This document shows positions 49,913 to 60,845 of a stretch of DNA of 64,000 nt, in pieces. Origin of the DNA: Metallyticus violacea (taxonomy: Eukaryota; Arthropoda; Insecta; Mantodea; Metallyticidae); NCBI GenBank assembly GCA_030762175.1, contig CM060834.1, forward strand, positions 33,540,501-33,604,500. Direction: 5' to 3'. Both the position numbers and the translations under genes were made by a program. How positions within the stretch are numbered: position 1 is the first letter of the stretch; each line of letters starts with the position of its first letter. A model generated the notes under the pieces. The model was not told the DNA's origin. It saw nothing but the letters and a program-made list of their open reading frames with translations, and made no database searches.

Positions 49913-51489
49913 CAAACAGTATCATTAACTAAAGTATGAGTCATCATCTCTTCTCTTCTTTTATTTAGAAAAAAAAGGAAGAAAGATGTTGAAGCAGATA
50001 GTGCATTAAAGGAATTTATGCAAGATAACATCATCTTCTGCTTTAGTTTCTCCTAAAATTTACATTTTAAATATTTATGTGCTACAGTAGAGTATTATGA
50101 TTAAAAGTCACTGAAGTTTATTTTCAAGAGGCAAATTTTATTACATAGAATATATAGCTTTGCATAAAAGTACAATGAATATATACATTTATTTCATTAT
50201 GGTACTGCCATTAAGTACAAAATGCTTCTGCACTTTATTGCAGCACATAAATTTTATGCTAACCATAAAATTATCCAAGAAAGGTGTGAAAAATTCTATA
50301 AAATTGCACACAATGCTAATAATGTTAGTACAACATTTCATTAAGCTGGGAAATAAATATATTAAATATAGGGAAATAAATATATTAAATATATTTTGTG
50401 CACCAAATAAAATTTTATGCTTGTAGAGTACAGTATTAATTTGTACATAGTGAATATGGTCAAAAATTCTTATTTACAGTGTTATACACAAACATGTATA
50501 ACAACATTTAGGATTAGGAATATTTTCTCATATAATGTGCTTTCATATCTTGACTAGTACAAACAGTTTACTGTGCTCAAGTTGTTCCTCTTAATATGAA
50601 TCACATTTTACTGCCACATTTTTAAACAGAAAAATTTTTGACTATGCTCAATAATATATCTTAACTTTTGCACAGGATGTGGCAAAAATAAAGTAAATGA
50701 AATGTAATTTTTTAATTTTTAGACTAACTTATTTGGGCATATTTCAATAAGAAAATAAAAAAATTAAAAAAAAACCCAAAAAATAAAAGACAGCACCACC
50801 TTGAAAGGCTATAAGGAAGAACACAATATATCTGTTAGATGACAGATTAATTATAATTTACAATATATCAAGTTTCCTATAATCCATTAGTTTAAAGAAA
50901 AGTTCATAATTTTACATTTTTTGGTCCCAGTAAACAAATAAAACTTAGTCACTTAAAAAACAAACACAAAAGATAATTTTCCTCCTAGCAAACAAACAGG
51001 CATATAGGAAATCAGCTGTAATGGTTATAACAATAAATACAAAGGCAAAACCAAAAGAAATACTACTCTCCAATTCAAGGGGAGCATGAGAAAGTCAAAT
51101 ATAAACACACTGAAAAATTGACAGTAGCATATAATTTTTGGTCTGAAAACCATGAACTTCAAAAAGAACCAAAACTTGAAATCCAAAAGCCAATAGAGCT
51201 GAAAATCTGGAAAAATTGAACTTATGTAAAAATTAAAGAAAGGCTGATAATTTTAATCTTTTGAAATATAATATAATCTTACAAAATTTGTAAAACCTCC
51301 AGAGTGATTATCTGCAGACCATGTGGGAAAGTTAACAATTAATCCATGCTGAGGATGATGGCAACCATCTTCCAAGTTGATGAAAATGAATGAAATTTGA
51401 GTGGTATCTATTCAAAATTGTAATTTGATTGAGTAGTATTAGTGTTTTTATTAGTGAATGCATAATAAAGGGAAATAATTGATGATTGG
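49913..51489. other. AT-rich DNA, no gene seen
   Basis: Only short frames. A local duplication of GGGAAATAAATATATTAAAT occurs at about 50349-50388. Nothing else was recognised. Confidence 0.45.
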
Positions 51490-51780
51490 CATGCCACAGC
51501 ACACTGTGATGGAATTTGTTTGGAATGTTAGTCCCAAGATGGGAGATGTTCAATCCTTGTAGAGTGTAGAATATCGGTTTAAAGAGCATTTTCAAAGAAA
51601 GAGACCTTCAAATAAATCCAGAATGATTTGGGAAAAGATGTTTAGATCCAAAGAGTCTGTGAAGAATCACAAGGAAGGGCAAATGGAAGAGCCATGAAGC
51701 ACTAGAATCAATGAAGATGACTGTGTGTGTTGGGCAAAGTGTTGCAATCCCTTAAGAAATGGATGTGTTTCAAGAATTTT
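51490..51780 (+). mobile_element. Possible transposase N-terminal (helix-turn-helix) relic
   Basis: The plus-strand translation at about 51550-51670 gives EYRFKEHFQRKRPSNKSRMI followed by WEKMFRSKESVKNHKEG. This fits the pattern of insect DDE_3 transposase N-termini (Y.RKF....P....I..W...F..TGSV.....G). No catalytic part follows. Confidence 0.4.
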
Positions 51781-51944
51781 AATTTTAGTCAGAGTAACAC
51801 AGCATTGTTAAAGGCATTCTTTTTACCTGCAATTGTTCACAAGGAACAGATGTTCCCATTATTAGGTCTAGATCTTGTTAGGTACAGTATGGGACAAGCC
51901 ATTAGAGGTCTTTTCTCCTGAAACTAAGTTGCTTACACTTGAGG

Positions 51945-52300
51945 AATGAAGTGTATCAGAGTTTGCTTAGGAAAATAACATTTCATGTCTCTGCAATCTC
52001 TTTCAGTACATGTTTAGTGCTAACAGGGATTGGGCACAGAAGTAAGAGTAAGCAATTTATTCTTTATTAATTAGTGAAGTCACCTTCAGAAATACTTAAC
52101 AATATGAGAAACAGGAAATGTTAATGGTTTCTGTTTAATCTTTGATGTACAAAAGTAACAGTGGCAACATTGGATAATTTCCAGGAGCCTTGTGGCAGTG
52201 ATTTACTGATTAGACAAAAGTAATAATTATTTACAATTGGAACTTGGTGGAATGGGTCAAGGATATTAAGGTTTGTTCTGCACTTTAATGCACTAGCGGG
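51945..52300 (+). repeat. Unclassified dispersed repeat, copy 2
   Basis: Pairs with 28385-28720 on the same strand. Shared words include GTGTATCAGAGTT, CTCTTTCAGTACATG, AACAGGAAAT, GGAACT.GGT.GA.GGGTCA and AAGGTTTGTTC. It lies just upstream of foldback element 5, but copy 1 has no such neighbour. Confidence 0.6.
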
Positions 52301-52399
52301 GCATGCTGAAAGATCAGTACCTCATACATCATTCAGAAATCTGCAACAGCTTCACTACAACATAGGGTATGTTATCTTGTTATCTACATTAACGTATTG

Positions 52400-52710
52400 A
52401 ACCTGTTCACACTAATTCCATTTACTTACATAACACTAGGACATGTTTCGGAAGCTAATTGCTTACATCATCAGCTATTGATTTACTACTCGAACTGGCG
52501 GCTTGGATCCCTAAGATGCTTCCAAGATGATTTGTCATCTATAGATGAACTCAGCAAGTTCCTACTAGAACCATCAGAGATGGCCACAAAAGCATCTTAA
52601 GATCCAGCTGCCAGTTCCAGTAGTTGGTCAACAGTTGATGATGGGAGCAATTAGCTTCCGAAACATGTCCTAATGTTATGTAAGTAAATGGAGTTAGTAT
52701 GAATGGTTCG
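52400..52710. mobile_element. Foldback element 5 with the clearest hammerhead-like motifs
   Basis: Arms of about 120 bp pair (52400-52525 with 52588-52710), including CATTTACTTACATAACA, GGACATGTTTCGGAAGCTAA and an inner segment with GAACTGGCGGCTTGGATCC-like sequence. The loop is about 60 bp. Both arms carry the conserved motif. The outer right flank (52723-52758, ATATATTACCACTCCATTGT) repeats in reverse next to foldback element 1, showing that the two belong to one family. Confidence 0.85.
52441..52474 (-). ncRNA. Hammerhead-like motif, left arm of foldback element 5
   Basis: On the minus strand it reads CTGATGA, T, then GTAAGC-AATTA-GCTTCC (stem II with 5 of 6 pairs), then GAAAC-AT-GTC. A type I hammerhead needs CUGAUGA, stem II, GAAA, stem III and a cleavable NUH. 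All of these are present with a two-pair stem III, but there is one extra U between CUGAUGA and stem II. The right arm copy (52635-52669) has TTGATGA and a perfect GGGAGC-AATTA-GCTTCC stem. Short stem III forms are known from Penelope-like and satellite ribozymes. Activity is not implied. Confidence 0.35.
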
Positions 52711-52758
52711 AATAATTAATGGATATATTACCACTCCATTGTCTACAGCTTTGTAAAT

Positions 52759-55700
52759 ATAACTTATTCACTTAATAGAGTCTGTTTTTGGAGCCATAAA
52801 AACAGACCAGTGCTTTGAAATTGTCAATGCATGATATATATTTTTTGTAATAAAGAGAGAAAGGTTAAACTTCATACTGTCTAATAATTTGCCAATCAGT
52901 CATAATTCTTTCATTTATTTATTTTCTTTTGCCATATCCTGTATAATACATTTGAATTTTGCAAGCTTAAAATGATGTTACTTTTCCAATATAATATTTA
53001 ATTTATTGTTAAAGATATAATTAGTTTTCATGTGCCAAAAGGCCTAGAAATGTTGTTTCTGCTTATTTTTTTTCATCCAAGTCACACGATTACATAACTA
53101 AAATTTTTTTGATATCCATTTTTAAAAATATATGTAACAGTGTATGCATTTCTGGCCTCTCATACCTTTCTTGAATATCATGCATTTAATAGCTAAACCT
53201 ATGCCACACAGGGCCTTTTGGTGGGAGATTACAAACATGCTCACATAATAAATATTAATCAAAAGAAATGTTTGCATCCCAGTGCTATTAAAAACATAAC
53301 AAAGAAGAGAACAAAAAGAAACGTTAGTTGCAATAGAAAGTTGTTAAGGAGTGCAAATAAAACATTGTGTTCATAGGTTATCTCTATATAGATAGAATTT
53401 CAGCTCTGCATTTACAGATAGTAAAGCTGCAGCTATCATTCATTTTATTTGTTTTCTTTTTTCTAATAAAGATGCAGTCTTAAAAAAAAAAAAAAAAACA
53501 TTACAGCTTCCACATAAAATGCAAAGCAGTATAACCAAGCCAGTTTTTTTTTTTATAGTGATCTGAGGTTCTGAGAAATGCCTTGTTAAAATTGATAATA
53601 ATCTGCATATAATGCAATTGTTCTTTGAATAACAAGATGAGAGGACAATTCATTAAGAATGCACAGGCCAAAGAGATTATGCAGAGGTTACGCCAGTTGC
53701 ATGTTAACATATTTGCTCATTTTGCAGTAAAGTTACTTTTATTTTTAACCCTAATGCAGTAAAATGAGATATACCGAATAGCCAAGAAAAAATATTACAC
53801 CAAAACTACACTGTATTAGATTTATTTATTTATTAATTTATGTAACCATATACTGTTAATTACATATTACATCTTTAAAATTTATCAAGGTTTTAGGAGT
53901 TACATTTACACATATTTCATAGCATTGATGAAGATTACTAAACATTTTTATTGTCTATTTGGTTATGGAGTGAATAACACACATTATGTTCTTAATTATC
54001 TAGTGAGTCGATTTAATAATTGGTTCCAACACGAAATTAAATGTTATATTTAACACACATTATGTTTTTTTAAGTTGAAATATGTTAGTGGGCACTGATT
54101 CCCTGTGCAAACCTTCCTTCAGGATATCCCATAAATATGCATCAGAAGTTGTAAGGTTAGGAGAGTCTGAAGAAATGATATATTCTATACCTCTACCATT
54201 TCTATGTGAGTAAATCTAATGATGCACAAGACATTTTTTTCTGCAGTACTACTAAGCATCATTTTGATTATAGATTTTTCATGTCATTCTTTTAGGAACA
54301 ATTGAAATAACAATTAATCATGATATTAATATACTTTCTGCATTCAGCATATGCAACATTCATATTTTATTCTAGGCCATATTATGTAAATGAAATATAT
54401 TTTATGGCAACTTTCACATCCATTTTGAGCATTACTCTTTAACAAGCTTTTTTTGTTTGATTCTATGGTTTCCCAGCACATATAGATGTCAAAAGTACCT
54501 TTACCATAAACAAACTAATAATCTTGTTCAGAGCTTTTCTTGTTGATCATAAGTCTAACAGCTCTGCAGCAATGAGTATATATATCTCTCTGTGATTTGC
54601 TTGCCAATTCAGACTTCACATTCTATTCTTTACTGGGGAAACTTCTTTAAAAGGTTGGTGGTTTGCACTACCCCAAGAAATTTCAACTTTTTATTTCCTT
54701 AACTAGTGCTTTATTTATGTATTTTTATGTGTTAAAATAAAACATGTTTGTAGAGGACTTCCATCTTGCATCATATTTATATTTGCAGTTATTTTCTGTA
54801 AGTGGCTTAGTTTGCAGTTGAAGTGTTAACCAATGTTTGGTAAGCTTGTGGAGTATTTTGATAGGAGAGGTGATAAGAAGTGGTAGGAGAAGCCTCTTGC
54901 TTATAAGAACCATTATGTGGAGGCACCACCTTAAACGTCAGCTCTTGTCACATGCATGCCTAGGAAAGTTTGCTTTGAGTTATACAGACTGATTGCTGTT
55001 GCATTACGAAGTTGAATAAACTATTTTAAAAGACTGTTAGATAATTATAGTAACAGTATATTAATATATGGAAAATTACTAATTTCTCTCAAAATCAAAT
55101 GTGATTTCAAAATATAAGAAGTACACAATGCTTTATTTATGGACAGAGTTCATCCTGTGATTGCAGACTTTCATCAAAGTGTCATTGACATATTTACTGT
55201 TATGACAAGTTTTTTTTGTTTAAATCGGTGCATTGCTATGATATTTTTATTAAATTAAATTCTCTCTCTTTTTATATGTGCATGTCATCTAGTCACATAT
55301 GAACATTAATTTTAGTAATTAAGATTGTAGAAGCTTGCGATCAACATTCAGCAGTAGTAAAGTTGTGCACCGCAGGTCTATGCTGCCACAAGCCAACATA
55401 TTCCTTACATATCTGAAGAATTTTTTCCAAAGGAATATGGTTTATAATGGGTTCCACCCCCCTCCATGTAGATACCTGGGGAACTAATTGACCAAGAAAT
55501 AGAGAATCCAATATGGTAAGCAAAACTTAAGTTTTGTGAGGTTCCATTTTACTGGTCATGATCCCTTTGTGGTGGCCCATTCTAAGTTCTTCAGAGTTCT
55601 TAGGCAGCACAGAATGAAAGCATGTACTCTGTGTTATAGTTTTAGCAAGAGCAGATTGGAATCTTCTCAGATCACTGAACACATTAATTACTAATTATCA

Positions 55701-56757
55701 TTTATATAAAGTTCATGATATTCAAATAAAAGAAAAAGGTGATTTGGGGCTATTATAATTACTGTAATAGGACCTAAAATATTTAGCTTTGTTTTAAATT
55801 GCGGATGAATGTCTATAAAGTGCCAAAAATGTATGAATAGGAAATTTCAGTCTCTTCTTTCATGAAATGTGTAAAGCTATAATTTTACTGAAGTACTTTT
55901 AGCAAATAAGGTATTAAGATTAGGCATTACAGACACTGAACGGCGATCATAATCGGCAACGAATGCCACACCCGCGGTCAGCGATCCTAGAAATCACTAT
56001 GTATGTAAGTTATTCACTCGATCTTATAGGTTAGAAGAAATATTAAATCACTCACAGAATGAAGTTTCTTATAAAAGATACAATGAACTATAGAATTATC
56101 TTTTACTAATTAATTCTTTATTTATACGTATGTTTATGTTGCCACTGTATATCACGGAACGCAGAACTTAGCTCCATAAAAATAATAAACATTTCAAGAA
56201 ATTGTGGACTAAGGCTATTTCTTCCTGTGTAACATTCACGTGATAAGTTTACTAGTAAAGTATATTTTCAAAAACAAAATTTTATTTTCCTAAGAGTAGC
56301 TTTGATAAACGTTTCCATTATTATATGCTTAACTTTCAAGAGCCATATCTGCATGTCTGGAGTTGAGGAAACGGTTAAAAGGACTAGGTGTATATATATG
56401 ACAAATATTCGTATGTGACACCTAATACCCATCCAGGACATTTCTAGTATTTTTAAGCTAAACCATACTGCCACCGAGGCAAAACTATGCTATTATTTAA
56501 ATATTCGTTGTTCAGAAATCAGCCAACGGTCAAGTCATTGCCAAATGCCAAGGCGTTTCATAGTTCAAAGTGCGATTAAACTAAAATACGGCAGTGACAG
56601 TGTTGATAAATGCGAGCGAACTGTTATGCTTTAACACTGAAGGGAAAGAAATGACTGCTCATGATCTAAAGCGTGCAAATAATATTAATCTGCGGCTAAT
56701 TGGTCCTTAACAACAAAGGAAAACAAAAGCATGCTGCGTGTTTCTCTTAAAACTCAC
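52759..56757. other. AT-rich DNA, no secure gene
   Basis: Mostly featureless. A run of 17 A occurs near 53480-53496. A 60-codon minus-strand frame at 55341-55523 (containing PQVSTWRGVEPIINHIPLEK) lies in a less AT-rich patch and is not recognised. From about 55920 CpG dinucleotides become frequent again. The downstream exons of the FN3 gene must lie somewhere to the left of 56758 but were not found. Confidence 0.4.
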
Positions 56758-56989
56758 CCATGCCAGCAGTGAAAAACTGGAAGCTCTCAGACACGCGGCT
56801 CCATCCAAAGCGGTTCTTTGCCTCCACACGTGCCTCATACTGGGACGATGGCTCCAGCCCCTTGATGAGATACGTCATCTTCTGTGTAGGTTTCCCGCTA
56901 GGAATGGGACTCAGTATTACGTCATTCCAGTCACTCCCTCGAAATCCATGGTGTGGTCCGTAGTTCATGTAGGAATACGTGTCATTGTC
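56758..56989 (-). CDS. Internal exon with most of a fibronectin type III domain (adhesion-type protein)
   Basis: This minus-strand exon of 232 bp is bounded by a CTGTAACAG acceptor (intron side 56990 onward) and a GTGAGT donor (56752-56757). It starts in phase 0 and ends in phase 1. The 77 codons begin DNDTYSYMNYGPHHG and end with QFFTAGM. The segment YLIKGLEPSSQYEARVEAKN then RFGWS..SE.FQF is the canonical second half of an FN3 domain (L..L.P.t.YE.RV.A.N..GWS..S). The first part, with WNDVIL, gives the preceding strands. This spacing is typical of the membrane-proximal FN3 domain in insect Ig-superfamily cell adhesion proteins (klingon/wrapper/lachesin-like). The specific gene is inferred only. 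The plus-strand frames over this region are shadows. Confidence 0.85.
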
Positions 56990-58105
56990 CTGTTACAGAA
57001 TAAAGATTACATATGCTACAGTTCTTCAATCCACCATTGCCACCAAATAGATCCATGCAAGTACACATTAATACTAATGTGTCTTTTTATGCCTTTCAGA
57101 ATAACATTTAAAACAACCTCAATAACCCTTTTGGCAAACCACTGCCTTAACCGACGGGTTATGTGACGGCAACAGGAAGCGCCTTGTGACCGAAGGCAGT
57201 AAGTATAACGTGCTCCAAGGTTAGGGAGGACAAAGCATTATCTTGGACTCATTAATAAAGTGATGCAGCCCCATGTCCTGCTTCACTTAGTTCTCCACAC
57301 ATTATAGCTACCTTTAACATAATTCGGTATGACATTCCATTGATTTTCCATATGTCACACTCACAGGATGCCAACTCATTTTAAGAACGAAAAACAAAGC
57401 ACTAATAGAAAACAGAATAAAAGACTGGACAAACGAGCTTCTTGCTGCGCGCGCAGCTGTACCCACACCACCGCAACGAAGCAAAAACTAATCTTGAAAA
57501 CAGTACGGAGCAACCTGCTTTTATTAAAATATTGTATTAAATCAAAGTTTACTGTTTTTAGGCTAACATTTGGCGGGTAATATTTATTACTAAACTGCTA
57601 AAAAAAAAGTAAGGCTTTTTTACAGACTTAAAACAACCGGCTATCTCATACGAATCACATAAAAATTATCTATTCACATATTTTATACCAAATTAATGGA
57701 TTTTTGTTTCTTGTAAAAAAGGTTTAAAATACCATGTTTATAAAGACGAAAAAATTTCATAAGTAAGAAATTCTTTAATCAAAACTTCTAATATTTTCTA
57801 CGAAATATGAAATATGTTCTTTAGTTTTCTAACTGTAATTAAAACTACTCCAATTATTACAAATGGCTGTTCTCCAAAATTTTAAATATACTGATATCTC
57901 TAAACTTTTTGATAAAATGTAAATTATGTATGAGCCACATGTTTCGATGGGATAATTTTTTGAGCAATTAATAAACAAATAATTAAATCATAGAGTTCTG
58001 CATAAATTCATGGCGTGCGTTGTAGCTGTTCTTGAGATAATGCTGTAGCTTCTCTTTATTTTCCGCAACGAAAATTTAGTTACTCTTATATATCTATAAA
58101 TTGGA
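56990..58105 (-). other. Presumed intron of the FN3 gene
   Basis: Upstream (rightward) intronic sequence. No further exon was recognised. The stretch just right of the exon contains the pyrimidine-rich tract (on the minus strand) before the acceptor. Confidence 0.5.
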
Positions 58106-58345
58106 TTTGGATTATTTACGGACGCTCTTTAATATCTCAGTTTACCAGCGTCCCATTCAATTCAGGGCGTGAAACAGCCCACAAATTTTGCTCAAAGGTC
58201 TCTTCCTGCAGGCTTGAGGTTCTTTGTCATGCCGTAAATGTACGACACGGAACCCACGGCTTTACTTCCCTTCCGAAGGAAGCCATACTTAGGATTTTTA
58301 CGGCCGAAAAAATCCACGGATCGAACCCGCGATCAATGTCTATAA
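58106..58345 (-). mobile_element. SINE family 1 copy, well preserved, minus strand
   Basis: On the minus strand it begins with the B-box region (CGCGGGTTCGATCC), then family 1 words: TTCGGCCGTAAAAATCCTAA, CTTCCTTCGGAAGGGAAGTA, TACATTTACGGCATGACAAA and GAATGGGACGCTGGTAAAC. It ends with GATATTAAAGAGCGTCCGTA and a short AT-rich tail. High CpG content suggests it is recent or unmethylated. Confidence 0.85.
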
Positions 58346-59404
58346 AGGGCATAGTGATAGGTGTTCAGCATCTAGTAAGGGAATAAGATATTAGATGTAA
58401 CACTGACTTTATAACCTTTGGTTAGTTTTATCCAATGACCTCCTTTTTTTTTTTTTTTTTAAGGTATGGAGTTATTTAACGTGGCATAACGACTTTAATC
58501 ACTTGCGCTCTGGATTGTCACATCCTGAAACAGGACAATTGAACCCGCGAAAGCGTTACCTCAATACCACCGCAATGCACTGTTACTTGAGCAAATGGAA
58601 AATAAAAGGTCTATCAACATTCACATTGAGGAATAATTAAACAAAGTCCGAAAATTCGTCTTTATGGAGCTCAAGGGAAATATTTAATTTTGAATCTGCT
58701 CCACGGCTACAAACATGCCTCGGTTGCCCTAAAATAACAGAGAATACAACTAGAGACCCTCTACAAAGAAATAGACATAAAAAGTTAGAATTAAACATCG
58801 AGTTTTTCACCTACAAAAAATGGTAATGACAGGCAATTTTGAAATTTTAAGCCTCAATAAAATACACAGTAATGTAAAGTAAAAGAAGGCAACGTGCTGT
58901 ACATATAAAACTCTTTCCCAGCGTTCTTAACATTGGAATATGCCTTAGCGTTAAGGATAAATTTACCAAATCAAGTAAGAAGTTTGTTCTTTTAGGGCTC
59001 TCTGGGAAAATATATTTGGAAACAGTTCCACGACTACAAACAAGCCTCGATTGCCATAAAAATGAGCTAAGAACACAGCTAGCAACCATTCACTCAGAAA
59101 TGGCGACATTGAGTTTTTGACCTCCAAAAATGGCAAATCTTTAGACGGGAAAATTTGGAAACTTTAAGCCTTCCGAATATACATAATAATGTAAGGCAAA
59201 ATAAGTGACATACTTATTGAGCTCATTCCCAGCATTCCAAAAATGTGTCTAACATTGAAATCATCCTTTGGGTTAAGGAGAAATTCACCAAGTAGGTCTG
59301 AAAATTCGTCTTTTTGGAGCTCTCGGGAGAAATGTTTCATTTCAAAACTGCTTCCAGCCTACAAATATGCCTCGATTGCCCTAAAATTAAACTGGAAATA
59401 CAAA

Positions 59405-60845
59405 TTGATGATTGCAGTTCCATCAACATACATTACTCAATAGCAACAGAATGGTAACACGTTTTGGATGAAGTGATTTTTGCTATATAAAGTGTGCCCC
59501 AATTACTTGCTTGAAATTTTCGGTACATGGTACAAATTTCAGCAAATTTGTCTGCAGATGTTGCCGTTGACGTTTTCCTTTACACCATTCGCAACACTGT
59601 TCGATCTTCACTACCTGAATCATTATTTGCGTGTTGATTTCACTTTCATCCCATACTTATTGGAGAATGCTATTCGGTTATTTTTTGGGCTCTATTGCTT
59701 TTGTAATTCTCTATCACCAGGGATATTCTTTCTTGAAGATTGTAGGGCGCCATAATTGCACGACAATTTGAAAACTAACATATTACGGACTAAATTTCAC
59801 AATGATGGAGTTACATATGAAGTTTGGAACCGGGCCTGTAAAGATAAGGAGAATAGTTGAGTTTGTTTTCGTTAAGGCTTTTTTTTACATCCTGTACCTA
59901 TAAGATTTCAGAACTGTATGTTATTAGACTGTGGTTTAGCTGAGGAATGCATTTGCAGGGAATGTGTATACATTACCCAAACAGAATGCGCTTCAGTGGC
60001 CTTGTAACAAGGTCACTGAAATGGCCTACAAAAATCCTATGTTTATGGGAAAAGAATGCAATATTAACAAAAGTTCTTACAAGAATGTTATTGAAAGTTA
60101 AGACAACAATGGTGCAGCTGGAATTTGAAATATTTTCTTTCTCTTGTACTATATATAAAAATAGTCTGAAAAAACTTAGCACGCTTATGAAGAAATTTGA
60201 GCTGCCAAGCTTCATTAATACAACATGCATAAAACATGATGCTCAAGTATTTATAATATTCAAGATTTTTGAAAATAAAAATGAATTTTTAACCACGCAA
60301 GGAAAAAATGAAAAAGGCTGATGAACGAACGACGCGAATTTACCGCAGGGCTCTTCGTGTTTTAGTAATTAAAAATGTCCTAAGTTTTCCCCACACTACA
60401 CGCCCAAGTTCTCTCATTAAAAAAAGGCATACTTTAATTACTTCTTCATTAGCTCTTAAGCCAATGCCGGTGGGGAGTGGGAGTCCACTCTTTTATTAAC
60501 TCAAGTGGGGAATATTAAGAACACACTTTTGTATGGAGAAGTGGCTGCTAGAAACTTAATATCCATGCTTTTACGGCAAAGTTATGATCACGGTTAAAAA
60601 TTAAGTAGGTCGAAAGAGATGGAGATTGGTGGGGAAGCGGGGTATTTCTCAAAGAGAAGGAATATTAATTCAAGCAAGCATGAGATTCACCGGTTATAGC
60701 CACCCAGTATATCAGGGCACGAGAATTGTCAACTCGGTTGCTAATGTGGCCTAACCCTATATGTCAGAAAATTAGATATATAGTAAGTAGGTAAACAAAA
60801 GCAGGAAGTTGAATTTCTTTGCACAAAATGCATTAAAAATGATAT
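59405..60845. other. Unrelated 1.44-kb insertion inside the satellite
   Basis: A satellite unit is cut after GGAAATACAA at about 59404 and resumes with GAATAAACTAGCAACTCTCT at about 60850. The intervening DNA lacks satellite words. It includes open frames of 91 codons (59480-59755, +) and 124 codons (59947-60321, +) with no domain I recognise, and a short palindrome, CAGTGGCCTTGT/ACAAGGTCACTG, at about 59994-60017. It may be a non-autonomous DNA transposon. No terminal repeats were paired. Confidence 0.5.

Noticed and set aside
56738..57166. 142-codon plus-strand open frame
   Set aside because: It is the antisense shadow of the FN3 exon. The minus strand has the domain signature and both splice sites.
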